DNA of 64,000 nucleotides from Lamellibrachia columna (Eukaryota; Annelida; Polychaeta; Sabellida; Siboglinidae): positions 2,401,001-2,465,000 of the forward strand of contig OY759269.1 in the NCBI GenBank assembly GCA_963662155.1. Reading direction: 5' to 3'. Below are positions 45,926 to 58,750 of this stretch, in pieces (position 1 is the stretch's first letter; each line of letters opens with the position of its first letter). A program made the translations under genes and the position numbers. The notes under the pieces are model-generated. The model was not told the origin of the DNA. It ran no database searches and saw only the letters and a list, made by a program, of their open reading frames with translations.

Positions 45926-46505
45926 AGGTAGAAAAAGATTGAGATAAGAATTATATCAGTACACACTGTGGTCACACATCAGTGAATTCCATAGATTACA
46001 TCTTTTTAAGTAGTAAGGTGAATAATCTTTTAAACTATTACGCAGCAGCAAATAACAACCAGGTGTGTGTGTGTGTTTGTATGTGTGTTTGTGTGTGTGT
46101 TTGTATGTGTGTGCGTACATGCATGTGTGCATGCATGTCTTTGGTACTTTGCGTCTCATTCAGCGAGCCAGACCTTCCATTCAGTGAGCCCATATGATAT
46201 CACCTGCCCCTGAAGTGAATACAGGGATCTGTAGGTGGGAACAGCAGGAGACCCATAAATGTAGAGGACAAACCTTAGTTTATGGGGTTTAAAACAAGCA
46301 CTGCAGCCTGAATCACTGCAGCCACTATTCTTGTACCTGGCCCAACACAGTCCCATTGTAAAGGTTTGGTATGTAGCTGAGGGTATATTAGACAGCTGCA
46401 GGAGGAAGTTACCTGTCTGTATTATGTGCTTCTCTGATCAGGCTCTTAAATGAACATTTGAGCCATGTTTGGGGTGTTTGAACATACTAGACATACTTAC
46501 ACTAC
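45926..46505. other. single-copy intron with a GT microsatellite
   Basis: A GTGTGTTT-type microsatellite lies at 46062-46140. The rest shows nothing recognisable. Confidence 0.6.
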
Positions 46506-47335
46506 AGAGAGGGTCCTAGAGGGATTGGACTGTGGAAGAGAGGGCCCAAGAGGTATGGGACTGTGGAAGAGAGGGCCCAAGAGGTATGGGACTGTGGAAG
46601 AGAGGGCCCAAGAGGAATGGGACTGTGGAAGAGAGGGCCCAAGAGGTATGCGACTGTGGAAGAGAGGGCCCAAGAGGTATGGGACTGTGGAAGAGAGGGC
46701 CCAAGAGGTATGGGACTGTGGAAGAGAGGGCCCAAGAGGTGTGGGACTGTGGAAGAGAGGGCCCAAGAGGTATGCGACTGTGGAAGAGAGGGCCCAAGAG
46801 GTATGGGACTGTGGAAGAGAGGGCCCAAGAGGTATGGGACTGTGGAAGAGAGGGCCCAAGAGGTGTGGGACTGTGGAAGAGAGGGCCCAAGAGGTATGCG
46901 ACTGTGGAAGAGAGGGCCCAAGAGGTATGGGACTGTGGAAGAGAGGGCCCAAGAGGTATGGGACTGTGGAAGAGAGGGCCCAAGAGGTGTGCGACTGTGG
47001 AAGAGAGGGTCCAAGAGGTATGGGACTGTGGAAGAGAGGGCCCAAGAGGTATGGGACTGTGGAAGAGAGGGCCCAAGAGGTGTGGGACTGTGGAAGAGAG
47101 GGCCCAAGAGGTATGCGACTGTGGAAGAGAGGGCCCAAGAGGTGTGCGACTGTGGAAGAGAGGGCCCAAGAGGTATGGGACTGTGGGAGTGAGGGCCCAA
47201 GAGGTATGGGACTGTGGGAGTGAGGGCCCAAGAGGGATGGGAATGTGGGAGTGAGGGCCCAAGAGGTATGGGACTGTGGGAGAGAGGGCCCAAGAGGTAT
47301 GGGAATGTGGGAGTGAGGGCCCAAGAGGGATGGGA
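46506..47335. repeat. 31-bp minisatellite, about 27 copies, open in six frames
   Basis: The unit contains GGGACTGTGGAAGAGAGGGC then CCAAGAGGTAT. Variants are TATGCG, TGTGGG and GGGAGTGAG. No stop codon appears in any of the six frames for over 600 nt. Because the period is 31, each frame cycles through all three phases. GGGCCC in each unit is palindromic. I do not call a protein. Confidence 0.95.
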
Positions 47336-48419
47336 CTGAATTTTAAATGTTCACTTATAAAACCCTTGTCTCCAATATGTCAGGTGTGAAGGGGGAGACC
47401 AAAAATAGAAAGTTTGCTCTCTGTGGAAGATTACGCTGTCCTTTCGGAGAACCTTCCATTCATGATGCGACTTGCTACCCAGGGTCATTAATCATCTGAG
47501 GGTATTATTATGGAACAGCGTTCAGCTTGTGAGTGTCATCTTGTCACATCGCATTTGTCCCTTCACTAAACTCCCCCCGCCAGCATGCAAAGATTTACCC
47601 CGTCAATGGCGGTTAACATTTCACCCCTTACAGTCCCCTCTCACAGAACATCTGTGCTCTGGCCCCTCCCATGTTCCCGCTGGGTACAGGGTTATTGTAA
47701 TGAGATTTACCTGTCCACAATGTATGTGTGTTCGGTGGAACGGCTCCTCTTCTGCCCTTCAATTGGCACAGGGAAATTGGTGTAGTCACGCCAAGAGTTC
47801 TCCCAGTAGGGTGAGCATTAATTGCTGAGTACATAGTTGTATTTGTTGTGATCGCATGCCATATTTTCATTGACGGAAAGTGGAAGAAAAAGCAACACAG
47901 TCGAGCCTGTGTTGCCTGTTTGTGTTAGGATGAAAGCGATGTTCTTTTCCATACAGAACTAATTACCAACGGTTCTGCATAATCGGTGACCCATATGGAC
48001 AGACTCTCTGTGTAGGAAGACAACAACAGGAGGGCATCTGATCAGTTCGTGCTACCCAAGGAAACAGAACAGTGGCTGTTCATGTCGTGCTATATCAAAG
48101 ACAAGGAAGTTGTTAAGATTTGTACTTTTATTTTTGTTGGTTTTCTTAATTTCTATGAAGCCACCTGCAGTGTCAATATGCGTTGGCTACAACAAAACAG
48201 AACACACTCTCCAGACCTATGTGAGGACAGAGGACCTTGACACTCTTCAATGGTCTCCACAGTAGAAGCAATAACAGCTTTTACTTGGATTGTATTTGCA
48301 AGTGTTTGGAAGGAATTCCATTGACTATTTGTACGGACCTTACCTGTGTGTTCCAACCCAAACAGAGAGGATGTGATAGAACTGTTCAAGATTTTAACAA
48401 GATTGCCATCCAAGGCAAA
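47336..48419. other. single-copy intron
   Basis: No gene recognised in about 1.1 kb. The frames at 47472-47870 and 48049-48240 overlap on both strands and lack family features. Confidence 0.5.
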
Positions 48420-49990
48420 GGCCCAGATGGCAAGTGGACAAGGAAGCCATTGGCTTATCGAAAGTCCGACATTGTTCATCTACTTGTAACCGGCCCCCTG
48501 AGATAATATTATGTGTCAACCTTGTTTTTAAACATATTCACGCTGCTAGCAGTTACACAATCTGTAGACAATTTGTTCCATTCATTTATGTGAGAACGAG
48601 TGCTTCCTGATGTCCAATCTACATTGATCCTTTACTAATTTTACCTCATGTCCTCTAGTTCTGCTATCCTTCTTGAGTGAGAAAAACATATTTCTATCAA
48701 TATTTTCATACCCATTCAATATCTTAAAAACTTCAATCTGATCTCCTCTTAACCTCCTTGTCTCTAGAGTTGTTAAACCACATTCTTTCAGGCGTTCTTC
48801 ATAACTAAGGTCTCTCAGTTCTGGAATCATTTTAGTTGCTCTCCTTTGTATGCGTTCAAGCGTATCTATATCCTTCTTACGATATGGTCTCCATGCTTGT
48901 ATACAGTATTCTAAATGAGGTCTAACTATTGCTTTATAAAGAGGTATAATTAACTTTTTTCCCTTGTATGTTATGTTTCTTCTAATCAATCCAAGAATTT
49001 GATTACCCTTTGAAGCTGCAATACCACACTGCTCTGAAACTTTCATATCAGCGCTTATTGTAACTCCTAAGTCCTTTTCTTTTACAGTAGTACCCAGAAC
49101 AGTATCTCCCATTTTATAGTGTACATCCAAGTTCCCATGTCCTGTATGTAGGCATTTACATTTCCCAAAATTTAACAACATCTGCCATTTCTCAGACCAT
49201 TTCACTAATCTGTCTAGATCGTTTTGTAAATGTTGTTTATCACCATCAGTATTAACCTTTCTAAACAGTTTTGTGTCATCCGCAAATTTCAGTACGTTAC
49301 TTGTTATACTGTCGTCCAAGTCATTGATATAAATTAAGAATAATATAGGTCCTAATACTGATCCTTGAGGTACCCCACTCAAAACCGATTTCCAATTTGA
49401 AACTTCTCCATCTACTACAACTCGTTGTCTTCTGTCAGTCAGCCATTGTTCTATCCAGTCAGTTATGCTATCCCCGATACCATGGGCTTTTAATTTAAGT
49501 AGTAATCTTTGATGTGGCACTTTGTCAAAAGCTTTCTGAAAATCTAAGTAGATAATATCTACTGGCGATCCCACGTCTATCCACTTAGTGATTTCTTCCA
49601 AAAAACATAACATATTTGTTAAGCATGACCTCGCTTTAAGGAATCCATGTTGGGATGAATTTAATAATTTATGCTTAACGAGGAAGTCCACCATATGGTC
49701 TTTAATTAACCTTTCTAATAATTTACAAATCACTGACGTTAAACTCACTGGTCTGTAATTCTCTGACTTATTTCTCAAACCCTTTTTAAATAATGGTATG
49801 ATGTTTGCTTCTTTCCATTCAAACGGAACAACTCCCTCTTTTAATGACAAGTTGAATACTCTTGCAAGTGGTATACTGATTTGTTCTACTGTTTCCATTA
49901 GAAATTTTGGAGGAATCCCATCCACTCCCGGTGATTTGTAAGGTATTAGGCAGTACTACAGATCTATATCTTTCAACCATTTTTTCCAGT
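48420..49990 (-). mobile_element. 5'-truncated non-LTR retrotransposon (CR1/Jockey group)
   Basis: The element lies antisense to TTC28 and includes the reverse transcriptase described separately. Its 3' untranslated region (about 48420-48508) contains, in element orientation, GATAAGCCAATGGCTTCCTT then GTCCACTTGCC. The same sequence is amplified as a 23-bp array at 36400-36632. Upstream of the reverse transcriptase I find no endonuclease domain or ORF1. The sequence loses coding similarity near 49960-49990, which indicates 5' truncation, the usual fate of LINE insertions. The exact ends and any target-site duplication are not defined. Confidence 0.8.
48509..49958 (-). pseudogene. LINE reverse transcriptase, truncated and frameshifted
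   Basis: The open stretch 48582-49955 encodes over 450 residues of reverse transcriptase, which copies LINE RNA into DNA at the target site. Landmarks in order are KSPGVDGIPPKF, NYRPVSLTSV, YLDFQKAFDKVPH (first catalytic Asp), SGVPQGSVLGP, the KFADDTKLF catalytic box and RPHLEYCIQAW. The C-terminal part KKDIDTLERIQRRATKMI is typical of CR1/Jockey-group elements. An in-frame TAG lies at 49956-49958 and no endonuclease precedes it. Near 48590 a small frameshift ends the frame early; the expected C-terminal WNKL...SVNMFK continues in another frame to a stop at 48509-48511. The catalytic core is otherwise uninterrupted, so the insertion is fairly young but dead. Confidence 0.9.
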
Positions 49991-51417
49991 CTCCAAAATA
50001 AATAAAAATAGCAGTGTTTTTTTTACTTAGAACCAACTTAGTCCGAGGCAGTAGGGCCAGAGTCCTTTCAAGAGGCATGAATGACCCTGCCTAGTTGTGT
50101 GTCATGTCCATTAAATCCATTCTGTGTCAACTGTCTGTGTGCCAAGGAAAACATTACCAGAAGCAGTTGAGAGGTGCTCATGTATGCCAGCGGGATAGAG
50201 AGAAATAGTTTGTCTGTCAGTCACTTGCTACGCAGAGAAATGACATTTTATTTGTATTGTAGTGCTTTCAAAGGGTGGCCTACTTCAGTATTACCCTAAG
50301 TCTAACATCACATTTCTTTCAACAAGTCTTGGATGAACTTGAAAGAACTAAATTTAAATTCATTGAATTCTAATGAAAAAGCAGGAAGTTTACAAGGAAT
50401 TTTTTTATACTTCAGCTGCACTGCAACAATGTATTGTCTTTATGCCTGAGGCTTATAAATTGTTATAGAACTTAAGTGGAAAGTTATTAAGTTTAAGTAA
50501 TTTATTGTCCAAGCCTAAATTATTTATAAAATATATTATTTTATGACCACTTAAAACTATTATTCTCCATTGACTCACATGATTGATGCATAGTTTGAAG
50601 AAGGCATATTAAAAAATACTGGTTTGCTGATTTTTATGTTTATAATGAAATAGCATTCTCAACCAAAATTCGTCCAGGTATTTTTGAATTTTTTAGAGGA
50701 ACTCACAAGTTCTGCACCAGACCATGTGATTTGTTAATAAAGACATTATGTGGCCTAAATAATGTCCCATTGCCATTATCTTTCCAGTAGGTTGACCCCC
50801 CCAGAAGGCGAGATATGGGCAAAATGAACTCTGTCACAGCTGTGGAGCAGTATTTGTATACTGGTTGAGTAGTGAGGTTCTCTTGTTAGATTATGATGCT
50901 GTCATTTCACATTAAAATTATTAATGTAGTTGAAACATGCACAAGTCATTCAGTCGATGCTGGTGACACGTCCCAGGTGCCACATTACTGCATGCGTGTC
51001 AGCAGTGTCTTCCACTTCATGTCATCGAGACTAAAACTGTGACAGAAACGAGGAATGTGGCCTGTACTGTGTTCATTTACACTCGGCAGATTTCTATTGC
51101 TAAAAAGTCTTTTCAAAACTGTTTTTTGTCTACCAACCCCGCATGGGTTTAAGCATTTCCATACAGTCGACACTGAGCATGACACATCTACTCACAAACA
51201 TGCGCATGTGCGTGTGTGTGTGTTTGCATACATGGTTAATTATGTGTGCTGGGTATTTGTGCACACACCACACATAGAGGAACCCTTGTGCACACGCTGT
51301 CTTGTTAGCAACGTAGTTTCTTCACAAAACATGAAGGCTATTTAAATTGTGGTATCATATTTGCTCTTAATATGACTACATAATATTATGTGCCTGTGAT
51401 ATAAGATCACATGTTGC
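49991..51417. other. single-copy intron
   Basis: AT-rich intron with a short GT-rich tract at 51200-51225. No exon or RNA gene recognised. Confidence 0.5.
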
Positions 51418-51462
51418 TGTACATACTTGTACATACTTGTACATACTTGTACATACTTGTAC
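51418..51462. repeat. 10-bp repeat (TGTACATACT), 4-5 copies
   Basis: A short uniform array ending in TGTACTCAC. Confidence 0.9.
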
Positions 51463-52282
51463 TCACACCCATATCATCTCAACTTCTGATGCCCCCATTA
51501 TTTCTGATGTGATCTACTACATATGCACTTAAAACATCAGTGTTCTCAATAAAGATTTCATATGCTTTCTTTTTGTAATATGATCTAAATAGTCTTCTTT
51601 AAAGATCTTTATCTCAATAAGGCTCTTATGTGCTTCACAATTTGTAGTAACATGCGTGGGTTTCTTAGAAAACACCCTAATGTCAAGGAAGTTAATTATT
51701 TCTTTCTTGTAATATGATCTATAAGAGTTCTTTAAGAGGCTTTAAGAAGTTTAAGTCCTTTCTACATGCTACATCTGAAGAAGGTTTTTCAATAGTATGA
51801 TTTAATCCCAACTGGTGTTATTGTGGCAACATCCTGGGAATGGAAACTAGTCACGCGGAACGATGTTGTCCATCGTGATTCACTAATGCGGAACACACCC
51901 AGGGAAACACCTTAATGCTATCATATTACATCCAGTGGTCAGAAATGGTCAACAAATGTGTCAATATCTCAACAGGTATATAGAAGTGTCGGGTCTGGAC
52001 TGTGTCATCGCTGATACCAGGTGTCGCTGGTGCATGCCGAACATATTTGAGAGATGTTTCGCCATACAAGTGATTTGTAGGGTGTGGCTGGGCTTCCTTC
52101 ATTGAGCTGGGCTGCTGCATTCATTAACTTCTGCTGCATGTCTTGTGGCTTTTGATGCACTCAGCTCACTACATGGACACATTCAAATGTTGCATAACTG
52201 TTGGTTTACTTGCTTTCTGTAGTGACTATGGTGTCTTTTTTAAGAGCGACAGGGACAAGTATTAAGTCAGCCTGGCAGCGTT
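51463..52282. other. single-copy intron
   Basis: A loose internal duplication around AATATGATCTA (51577 and 51712) is the only structure noted. Confidence 0.5.
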
Positions 52283-52445
52283 GTAGCACCAGTAACAGTA
52301 CTACTATTAATAATAATAACTCTCATTGTAGCATCATTGTAGCATCATTGTAGCATCATTGTAGCACCAGTAACAGTACTACTATTAATAATAATAACTC
52401 TCATTGCAGCACCAGTAACAGTACTACTATTAATAATAATAACTC
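52283..52445. repeat. composite direct repeat with TAA/ATT runs
   Basis: Three copies of ACCAGTAACAGTACTACTAT plus TAATAATAATAACTC, the first two separated by four CATTGTAGCAT units. Confidence 0.88.
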
Positions 52446-52520
52446 ATTGGCATCCGTCTGTCTCAAAATATAATGGAGCTCATGACTCTACTCAGTAGCA
52501 TATTACCTCCTCCCCCCATC

Positions 52521-53168
52521 TTAAGGAAGAAGTCAATGCCTTGATGCCTTGCATCAATACCCACCTCCAGGGAGGAGATACAGCTGCTCAGCCAAGGAAG
52601 AAGTCAATGCCTTGATGCCTTGCATCAATGCCCACCTCCAGGGTGGAGAGACAGCTGCTCAGCCAAGGAAGAAGTCAATGCCTTGATGCCTTGAATCAAT
52701 GCCCACCTCCATGGAGGAGAGACAGCTGCTCAGCCAAGGAAGAAGTCAATGCCTTGATGCCTTGCGTCAATGCCCACCTGCAGGGTGGAGAGACAGCTGT
52801 TCAGCCAAGGAAGAAGTCAATGCCTTGATGCCTTGCGTCAATGCCCACCTCCAGGGTGGAGAGACAGCTGTTCAGCCAAGGAAGAAGTCAATGCCTTGAT
52901 GCCTTGCGTCAATGCCCACCTCCAGGGTGAAGAGACAGCTGCTCAGCCAAGGAAGAAGTCAACGCCTTGATGCCTTGCGTCAATGCCCACCTGCAGGGAG
53001 GAGAGACAGCTGCTCAGCCAACGAAGAAGTCAACGCCTTGATGCCTTGCGTCAATGCCCACGTCCAGGGTGGAGAGACAGCTGCTCAGCCAAGGAAGAAG
53101 TCAACGCCTTGATGCCTTGCGTCAATGCCCACCTCCAGGGTGGAGAGACAGCTGCTCAGCCAAAGAAG
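52521..53168. repeat. 71-bp minisatellite, about 9 copies
   Basis: The unit contains GCCTTGATGCCTTGCGTCAA, TGCCCACCTCCAGGGTGGAG and AGACAGCTGCTCAGCCAAGG, then AAGAAGTCAAT. Serial 66-codon frames starting 71 bp apart reflect the period. CAGCTG in each unit is an E-box-like palindrome. Confidence 0.95.
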
Positions 53169-54602
53169 AGGCATATATAGAAAAAATAATAACTATTGTT
53201 TAATCACGATAACCTTATGAAAAGTGCAGTATATTTTTCTGATGTTAAAAATACCAAAAACATAGCTGAGCCAAAAATGTAATAATTTTTTTAGTTGTAT
53301 TGCATTATTAATTCATATATGCAAGTGAGGTATAAAGATGACTGAAATGTCCTTGACCATAGTGCCAGAAGACATGTTGTAATGAAGCAAAAGACCTTGG
53401 AGTAAAATGGAATGGAACACCTAGTTGTTGCATGCCTAGATAAAATGACTTGAACATGATTTGAATTACAAAATGATATGTAGCATTCAGTATTATAATT
53501 ATATGTCAGACCATTTTGACTACAGATGGCTTCAGTGCATTTAGCAATGCATAGTAAAATTATACATAAATTTATAAACATAAGAAAAAACTGTTTGCTC
53601 AGCAAAGAAATTATCTCCAAATCTAGAGGCGGTTTGTAAAATTAAAACAAAACTGCAGATTTATATGTATCCTGGCATTCATGGAACAAACTATATAAAT
53701 TATGATGTTCCTGCCTAAAGTGAATTTGTTCAGTATGTTTAATTGTTACTAGAAACTTCCACATTCTTTGTTTGGCTTTAAACAATTGAACCAAACTATT
53801 ATAACATTGCCATATGTCAATGTGACAGGTGAAAGTTGCTATGGACAAAGAAATGTTGCCTTTTTCAATTTGTATGGCTGTCAACAAGAGACAGGAAGTG
53901 AACTGACATTGATCATGGGGGTGTGACCTTTTAACTTGGGGTCATCACATATGTGAAAGCCTGATGCATTGTCACGACCTCATTTATTGGCTGCCTCACA
54001 AAGACAGGGTTGTAGTGGGTAATCAAAGTGGTGTAGTTTATATCAGTTGATACTGATTAGATGGGTGGTGATCTGATGGGTGGAGGCAGAGCTGGTCTCG
54101 AGATAACAAAATTAATATAGTCTGCACCAGATGCACAGGTTGCCCTTAATGTCTGCTATCAAGATCAGGCCAGAGATTGTTACAGGAACATCTGAAGACA
54201 GCTGACATTAATCAATTTGTTTTTTAGCTTTGTTGTGACCTTTCATGTGCAGCATTCAGGTTGTTGGACTACCCGAGTGAATCAAGTTTTTTGGCCATCT
54301 TTAAATGCTGTGTCATTTGTATTAAGTGACACCTGTGTGCAGCATTATGAACATCAATGATGCTTTTGTGAAATACCATTTGTTGATGATCATATGATCA
54401 CCATAATGATGATCATATGATCACCATAATGATGATCACAACACATGCGTAAATAAAATAAATTATGGATCATTATGTGCAGCACATGAAGTAAACGTAA
54501 ATCTAAGGTAAACATTATAAAAAAAATTTTGTCTATTCAACAATTGCCATACACACATGTGTGACACTAAAATAGTTTTTACATGTATTATTGAAGGAAA
54601 TG
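53169..54602. other. AT-rich intron with a small palindromic repeat
   Basis: At 54381-54437, GATGATCATATGATCACCAT is tandemly repeated (23-bp period) and contains the palindrome TGATCATATGATCA. The remainder is single-copy with no recognisable gene. Confidence 0.65.
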
Positions 54603-54850
54603 AGAGGAGTGGAGAATGTAGTGGGGTGAAGAATGTGGTGGGGTGAAGAAAGTAGTGGGGTGAAGAAAGTAGTGGGGTGAAGAATGTGGTAGGGTGAAGA
54701 AAGTAGTGGGGTGAAGAATGTAGTGAGCTGAAGAAAGTAGTGGGGTGAAGAAAGTAGTGGGGTGAAGAATGTGGTAGGGTGAAGAAAGTAGTGGGGTGAA
54801 GAAAGTAGTGGGGTGAAGAATGTAGTGAGCTGAAGAAAGTAGTGGGGTAG
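54603..54850. repeat. 17-bp repeat, about 14 copies
   Basis: The unit is AGTGGGGTGAAGAAAGT with AATGTGGTAGGG and AGCTGAAG variants recurring in order, so it has a short higher-order period. Confidence 0.93.
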
Positions 54851-55948
54851 CAATAGAAGGAAGTTGTGTAAGATGGGGGTTAATTACAGTCAGATTTGTA
54901 ATGAGTCAGTTGATAATTAAAAGACAACCCTAGTGTACAAGTCTAGTATTAGAAGTTAACAAATGCTTGTTATTAAGTAGTAGTTTAGTAATTAACTACA
55001 ATGGACACATGATCAAAGTATGTCAGTAACCCACAGAGAATCCCTTGCCTTTGATGATTGGTTGCAGTTGAGGGATTTAATTAATGGGGCTGTGTGGGGA
55101 GCTTACAGGGAATGAAGGTATAATATCCCTTGGTGCCTCCATCCTGTGGAAAATGGAAATCAGGTAATCTAGTAAGAACAAATGCAGTGCAGGTAATTTT
55201 AGAACCAACATTTAGTGAGAAATAATTAGGTCAGGCATTTGTTAGCAATGCTAGGAGCTTATAGCCAAAGCCGTGATTTAATTTAGATTCACCACTATTA
55301 CTGGCCATCCATTTACTAAATATCTACACCCTGATATATCTTGCTATGAGAAAATAGTAAGCATTAATAATATTATTTTTTTTTTAACAGTATTACATTT
55401 ATTGCCATTAATTGACTGTCTGACGTGGAAGCCTTGTTGACAATTACACTGCAGGAAGTATAGAATCCTATACTCACCTGTACAAAGAGATATTGAGTCC
55501 TGACAATACAGAACCCTAAGGCCCTTAACGTTAACAACCCTAGTAAGTTGGTACCAACTTACATGCTGATATCTGTAGTAAGATTGAACAAGATTGTCAT
55601 GTAAAGCAACAAGTCCACATGCCATGTGTCATACAGGGTTTTATTTTTACTTATATGCACTCACCCCTGCAATGTACCCCTCCTGTGCCTCTATATGTAG
55701 CCCTCTGTGTTCCCCTCCTTTCTCCCCCTGCCATATAAGGTGCTTTACAAGGAATGTGTGATCAGTCAAAGCAGAGATATAGACACAGCTGAAAGCAGCT
55801 ACAATTAATCATTACATCCGGTGTTTCATCATTGAAGGTTTTGGTAGCCGTAGCTCTCCCTGGCTTTCTCTGTTTCCCTCTGATGTCACCCTCAGTTACT
55901 GCCGCTCATCTAACTGTTGTTATATCATACCTGTTGCTTGCCTGCATG
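54851..55948. other. single-copy intron
   Basis: No gene or repeat recognised. Confidence 0.5.
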
Positions 55949-56113
55949 CATCCACTCATAGATCCATCCACTCATAGATCAATCCACTCATAGATACATC
56001 CACTCATAGATCCATCTGCTCATAGATCCATCCATTCATAGATCCATCTGCTCATAGATCAATCTACTCATAGATCCATCCACTTTTAGATCCATCCACT
56101 CATAGATCCATCC
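55949..56113. repeat. 16-bp repeat (ATCCATCCACTCATAG), about 10 copies
   Basis: A moderately diverged tandem array with CTGCTC, CAATC and TACATC variants. Confidence 0.92.
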
Positions 56114-57318
56114 ACAACTTAAACTTAAACTGTGCCCTACATTTGTGTGTAACACACCAGGAAGTCTAACTGAGGCATGATCCCTAATGTTGTCAAAACT
56201 GATATTTGCTGCACATCTGGAGGAGGTTGTCATGTCATTTCTTGCAACCAGCTGATTTTTTCACCTCTACTGGAAAGCTTTGGCTACTTTAGGGGTGATT
56301 ATATACTTTCAGTTACACCATAGAAATGATAATTTTGTAATTTTTATTTGCCATAAAGAATGATCTATTTGGAGAACTTCAAGAAGAGCTGCACCAGGTG
56401 TGAGGTACATGGCCAACACCCCATGAGATGTCAAGGTGGGGTCTTACTTGATGACACCCTGGCTTCTGCATGGCAGTCTTGCCGTGTAGAGTAACTTGCT
56501 GAAACCAATCTTGTCACCCCTCAGGGCACATAGGTTTGAATAAGAGGGTAATCACAAGTTGTGTGGACATGTGAGAGGTGGACTGACGGAGTTAAACACT
56601 GCAGGGTCTCACAGCCTCTATACCTCGCCCCGTCACGCTAAAAGCTACACATTTTTTATCATTACTAGCACAGTGTATCTTGACAGAGAATCAGGCCCAA
56701 TTCTCTGCTTACCTTGCCAATGGAATTCTCATCAAATAGCTTTTAAACGGCTGACATGCTTGCATTGTCAAATAAGGCGTCATCCGTAGAAAGTGACGTC
56801 GTATTTTTACCACATTGGGAGTTGGTATGTGTAAGATATGCCACTAGACAGCCCGGTATTGTGTGGAGTGGCATATTTATTGTATCTGTAGGGTATTTTC
56901 CCCAGGTTACAGCAATTATGTGTATTTCTCAGGAAAAAGTAGATTCACTATGAATGGAGCCGTGTAGCAAGTACAGTTTAATGAGAGAGGAAATGTAAGC
57001 TGTAGTGTGATAATAAAACATAATAATATAGGCAGACATGGTCCGACATAGAATACACATGTTAAGTAATGTCTAGAAACTTGTTGTAATTGATGTTGGG
57101 ATCGTAGTTATAAATACACGAGTGAGGGGTCAATACGGCCTAACTTTTAAGACAAATCATACATCAGAATTTGTTCCTTACTGTCATAGTATACATACTG
57201 TAGATTTTGATCAGGATAATTGTCATAATTAAGATAAGCTCCATTAATATAGATTTTCTTTTAAACAACTACTAAAGATAAGCTCCATTGAGAATTCCTT
57301 TCTCTGTCAACAGTCACT
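56114..57318. other. single-copy intron
   Basis: No gene or repeat recognised. The frames at 56559-56953 show no family resemblance. Confidence 0.5.
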
Positions 57319-57558
57319 GGACATACATTATCTAGTTATTATTTATTGGACATACATTATCTAGTTATTATTTATAGGACATGCATTATCTAGTTATTAT
57401 TTATTGGACATGCATTATCTAGTTATTATTTATTGGACATGCATTATCTAGTTATTATTTATTTGACATACATTATCTAGTTATTATTTATTGGACATAC
57501 ATTATCTAGTTATTATTTATTGGACATACATTATCTAGTTATTATTTATTGGACATGC
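57319..57558. repeat. 29-bp repeat, about 8 copies
   Basis: The unit contains GGACATACATTATCTAGTTA then TTATTTATT, with ATAC/ATGC variants. Confidence 0.94.
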
Positions 57559-58392
57559 ATTATGTGTTTACATGAGGGTTTCTCTGATAATGATTGCCGA
57601 AGCATATATATTTAGCTATCCATAACTGTCACAAGACCAGGTGATAGCGGAGGGTTGAGTGAGTGATGGTATATCTATGCGAGATAAGCTCAAGGGAGAC
57701 AGTTACAATCATTGCTTCATTTCCCAGTCTTTGTCATATTATCTCTGTTACATGACCCCGAATGACCTTTATAGGGTCAGTACGTCTGGGAATGTTTCTG
57801 CCAGCTCTGGTGGTGAATAGCAGCACCTGCTGAAATAACAGTGTCTGATGCCCGGTGTGTGAGAGTAACCGTATACGTATGTAGTTCTGTTAACATGTTG
57901 GCTAAGTGTATTTTTTGCTACATTTGATGCCATTTATAGCATGTTACTTTCCCGTTTCAAACAGATGAAGTGTACAGACACGATCGTTTTACTTAGCTCA
58001 AAATTACAGCATTTTTTTACTAGACAATTTTCTCAGTGCTAATGGAGAATGTGTGAAAAACGTTGACAAGGAACAAAACTAGTTCTCGATGTCGTTCTTA
58101 CACTGACATGAGTAACTTACATAGTAAGTTAAATGTGAAAGTAAAAACAGATTTAATTCTATAAACCAATAAAGGTATTTATAAAATTGGTTTATCGAAC
58201 ATATTCATTTTCCTTAGTTGATCATATTAGACTTATCATATTAGACTTATCATCTACAGTAGGAGGAGATAATTAATGAAAATGATCAGGAAAATAGTAC
58301 TGTCTGGCACCTAATGAGCTTTGAAAAAGTGATAATTGAAAGAAAAATCAAAGCCAGAGGCATTCAACAATTGACACAAATATGACCAGGCC
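57559..58392. other. single-copy intron
   Basis: Nothing recognised apart from a short duplicated TTAGACTTATCATATTAGAC near 58228. Confidence 0.5.
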
Positions 58393-58750
58393 CCAGATTT
58401 ACTTGCTTAGACACATTAGCTGGTTGCACTGCACGCCACAGTGATCAATCTCAGATTTACTTGCTTAGACACATTAGCTGGTTGCACTGCACGCCACAGT
58501 GATCAATCTCAGATTTACTTGCTTAGACACATTAGCTGGTTGCACTGCACGCCACAGTGATCAATCTCAGATTTACTTGCTTAGACACATTAGCTGGTTG
58601 CACTGCACGCCACAGTGATCAATCTCAGATTTACTTGCTTAGACACATTAGCTGGTTGCACTGCACGCCACAGTGATCAATCTCAGATTTACTTGCTTAG
58701 ACACATTAGCTGGTTGCACTGCACGCCACAGTGATCAATCTCAGATTTAC
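58393..58750. repeat. 58-bp minisatellite, 6 identical copies
   Basis: The unit contains CAGATTTACTTGCTTAGACA, CATTAGCTGGTTGCACTGCA and CGCCACAGTGATCAATCT. All six copies look identical base for base, plus a partial seventh. This is the most uniform long-unit array here. Confidence 0.96.

Noticed and set aside
46465..47324. Six overlapping frames of 209-275 codons
   Set aside because: All come from the 31-bp array; openness in six frames cannot reflect six genes, and none has a recognisable fold.
52628..53180. Series of 65-66-codon frames spaced 71 bp apart
   Set aside because: They overlap each other and repeat because of the 71-bp period; no distinct protein features.
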